From contig CAJGCA010000028.1 in assembly GCA_904501705.1 (NCBI GenBank), forward strand, positions 1 to 21,647: a stretch of 21,647 nt of DNA, written 5' to 3'. The DNA is from Clostridiaceae bacterium. Its GTDB lineage: Bacteria; Bacillota; Clostridia; Oscillospirales; Acutalibacteraceae. Positions 21,469-21,647 of the stretch are shown here, in pieces. Position 1 is the stretch's first letter. The number at the start of each line of letters is the position of its first letter. The translations under genes were made by a program, and so were the position numbers. The notes beneath the pieces were generated by a model. The model made no database searches. It was given only the letters and a program-made list of their open reading frames with translations, and was not told the DNA's origin.

Positions 21469-21647
21469 ATGAAACATCTGAAACCGTTCATTGCTATATT
21501 CGTCACAGGGTTTGTGCTGTGCGGGATGTGGTTGCTGTTCATCGGGCTTGCAAATCGCACGGTGGATTTCAGCGGCACGGTCGAAAGCGTACGCGTCGAT
21601 GAGCAGAGCGGCAGCGTGTACGTTACCGCCGTGCAGGAGCTCAGCGA
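21469..21647 (+). CDS. Membrane-anchored protein of unknown function, 5' part only
   Basis: 59 residues visible before the right edge. A short basic start (MKHLK) precedes a hydrophobic segment at ~6-28 (signal peptide or anchor). The outer part then reads NRTVDFSGTVESVRVDEQSG and continues with beta-rich sequence (SVYVTAVQEL), which could begin an OB-like or small beta domain. A cysteine at 18 does not fit a lipobox well. AGGAGG lies 8 nt before the ATG. The promoter overlaps a Fur-like box, hinting at metal-responsive expression. The gene cannot be named from this part. Confidence 0.75.
   Translation, partial: MKHLKPFIAIFVTGFVLCGMWLLFIGLANRTVDFSGTVESVRVDEQSGSVYVTAVQELS

Overview
The window looks like core chromosome of a moderately GC-rich Firmicute of class Clostridia, most likely an Oscillospiraceae/Ruminococcaceae-type gut anaerobe. 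The reasons are AGGAGG-type ribosome binding sites, SigA-type promoters (many with a TGn extended -10), short intergenic regions with strong intrinsic terminators, and clostridial gene content: greA-lysS, rpsO-pnp, a YabE-like 3D-domain protein, and eutS/eutP. This placement is inference. I saw no rRNA, tRNA, CRISPR array, transposase or phage gene.

Layout. Bases 1-2094 (minus) carry lysS, cut by the left edge just before its stop, and the upstream greA. A divergent promoter region separates them from a DEAD-box helicase (2300-3475, plus). Next comes a 660-bp gap: an AT-rich stretch with no credible gene, then a consensus promoter and a roughly 200-nt folded leader ahead of a wall-associated DUF348-G5-3D protein (4191-5231). 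A YwaF/TMEM164-like membrane protein follows (5427-6254). The rpsO-pnp pair (6413-9068) has a structured rpsO leader and a very long RNA rod just upstream of pnp. A single-pass membrane protein of unknown function (9209-10021) converges on hflX (10065-11315, minus).

After hflX come a divergent PRPP synthetase-like gene (11565-12710) and a tightly coupled three-gene set: a YegS/DgkB-type lipid kinase, a DUF2238/YjdF-like membrane protein, and a PAP2-type phosphatase (12863-15304). This set could form a lipid phosphorylation/dephosphorylation module. Glycogen phosphorylase (15473-17917) has a terminator-like hairpin at the 5' end of its predicted transcript. An isolated eutS-eutP pair (18054-18859) encodes a microcompartment shell protein and a small P-loop NTPase with no other eut gene in view. 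It converges on nadE and an ABC-F ATPase (18904-21246, minus). The right edge cuts a membrane-anchored protein of unknown function whose promoter overlaps a Fur-like 7-1-7 box.

Most genes are housekeeping: translation, transcription fidelity, RNA decay, NAD and PRPP supply, and glycogen use. The most interesting material is regulatory RNA (the pnp rod, the 3D-protein leader, the glgP hairpin), the orphan eutSP pair, and the coupled lipid operon. All assignments rest on reading motifs by eye; no search was run.
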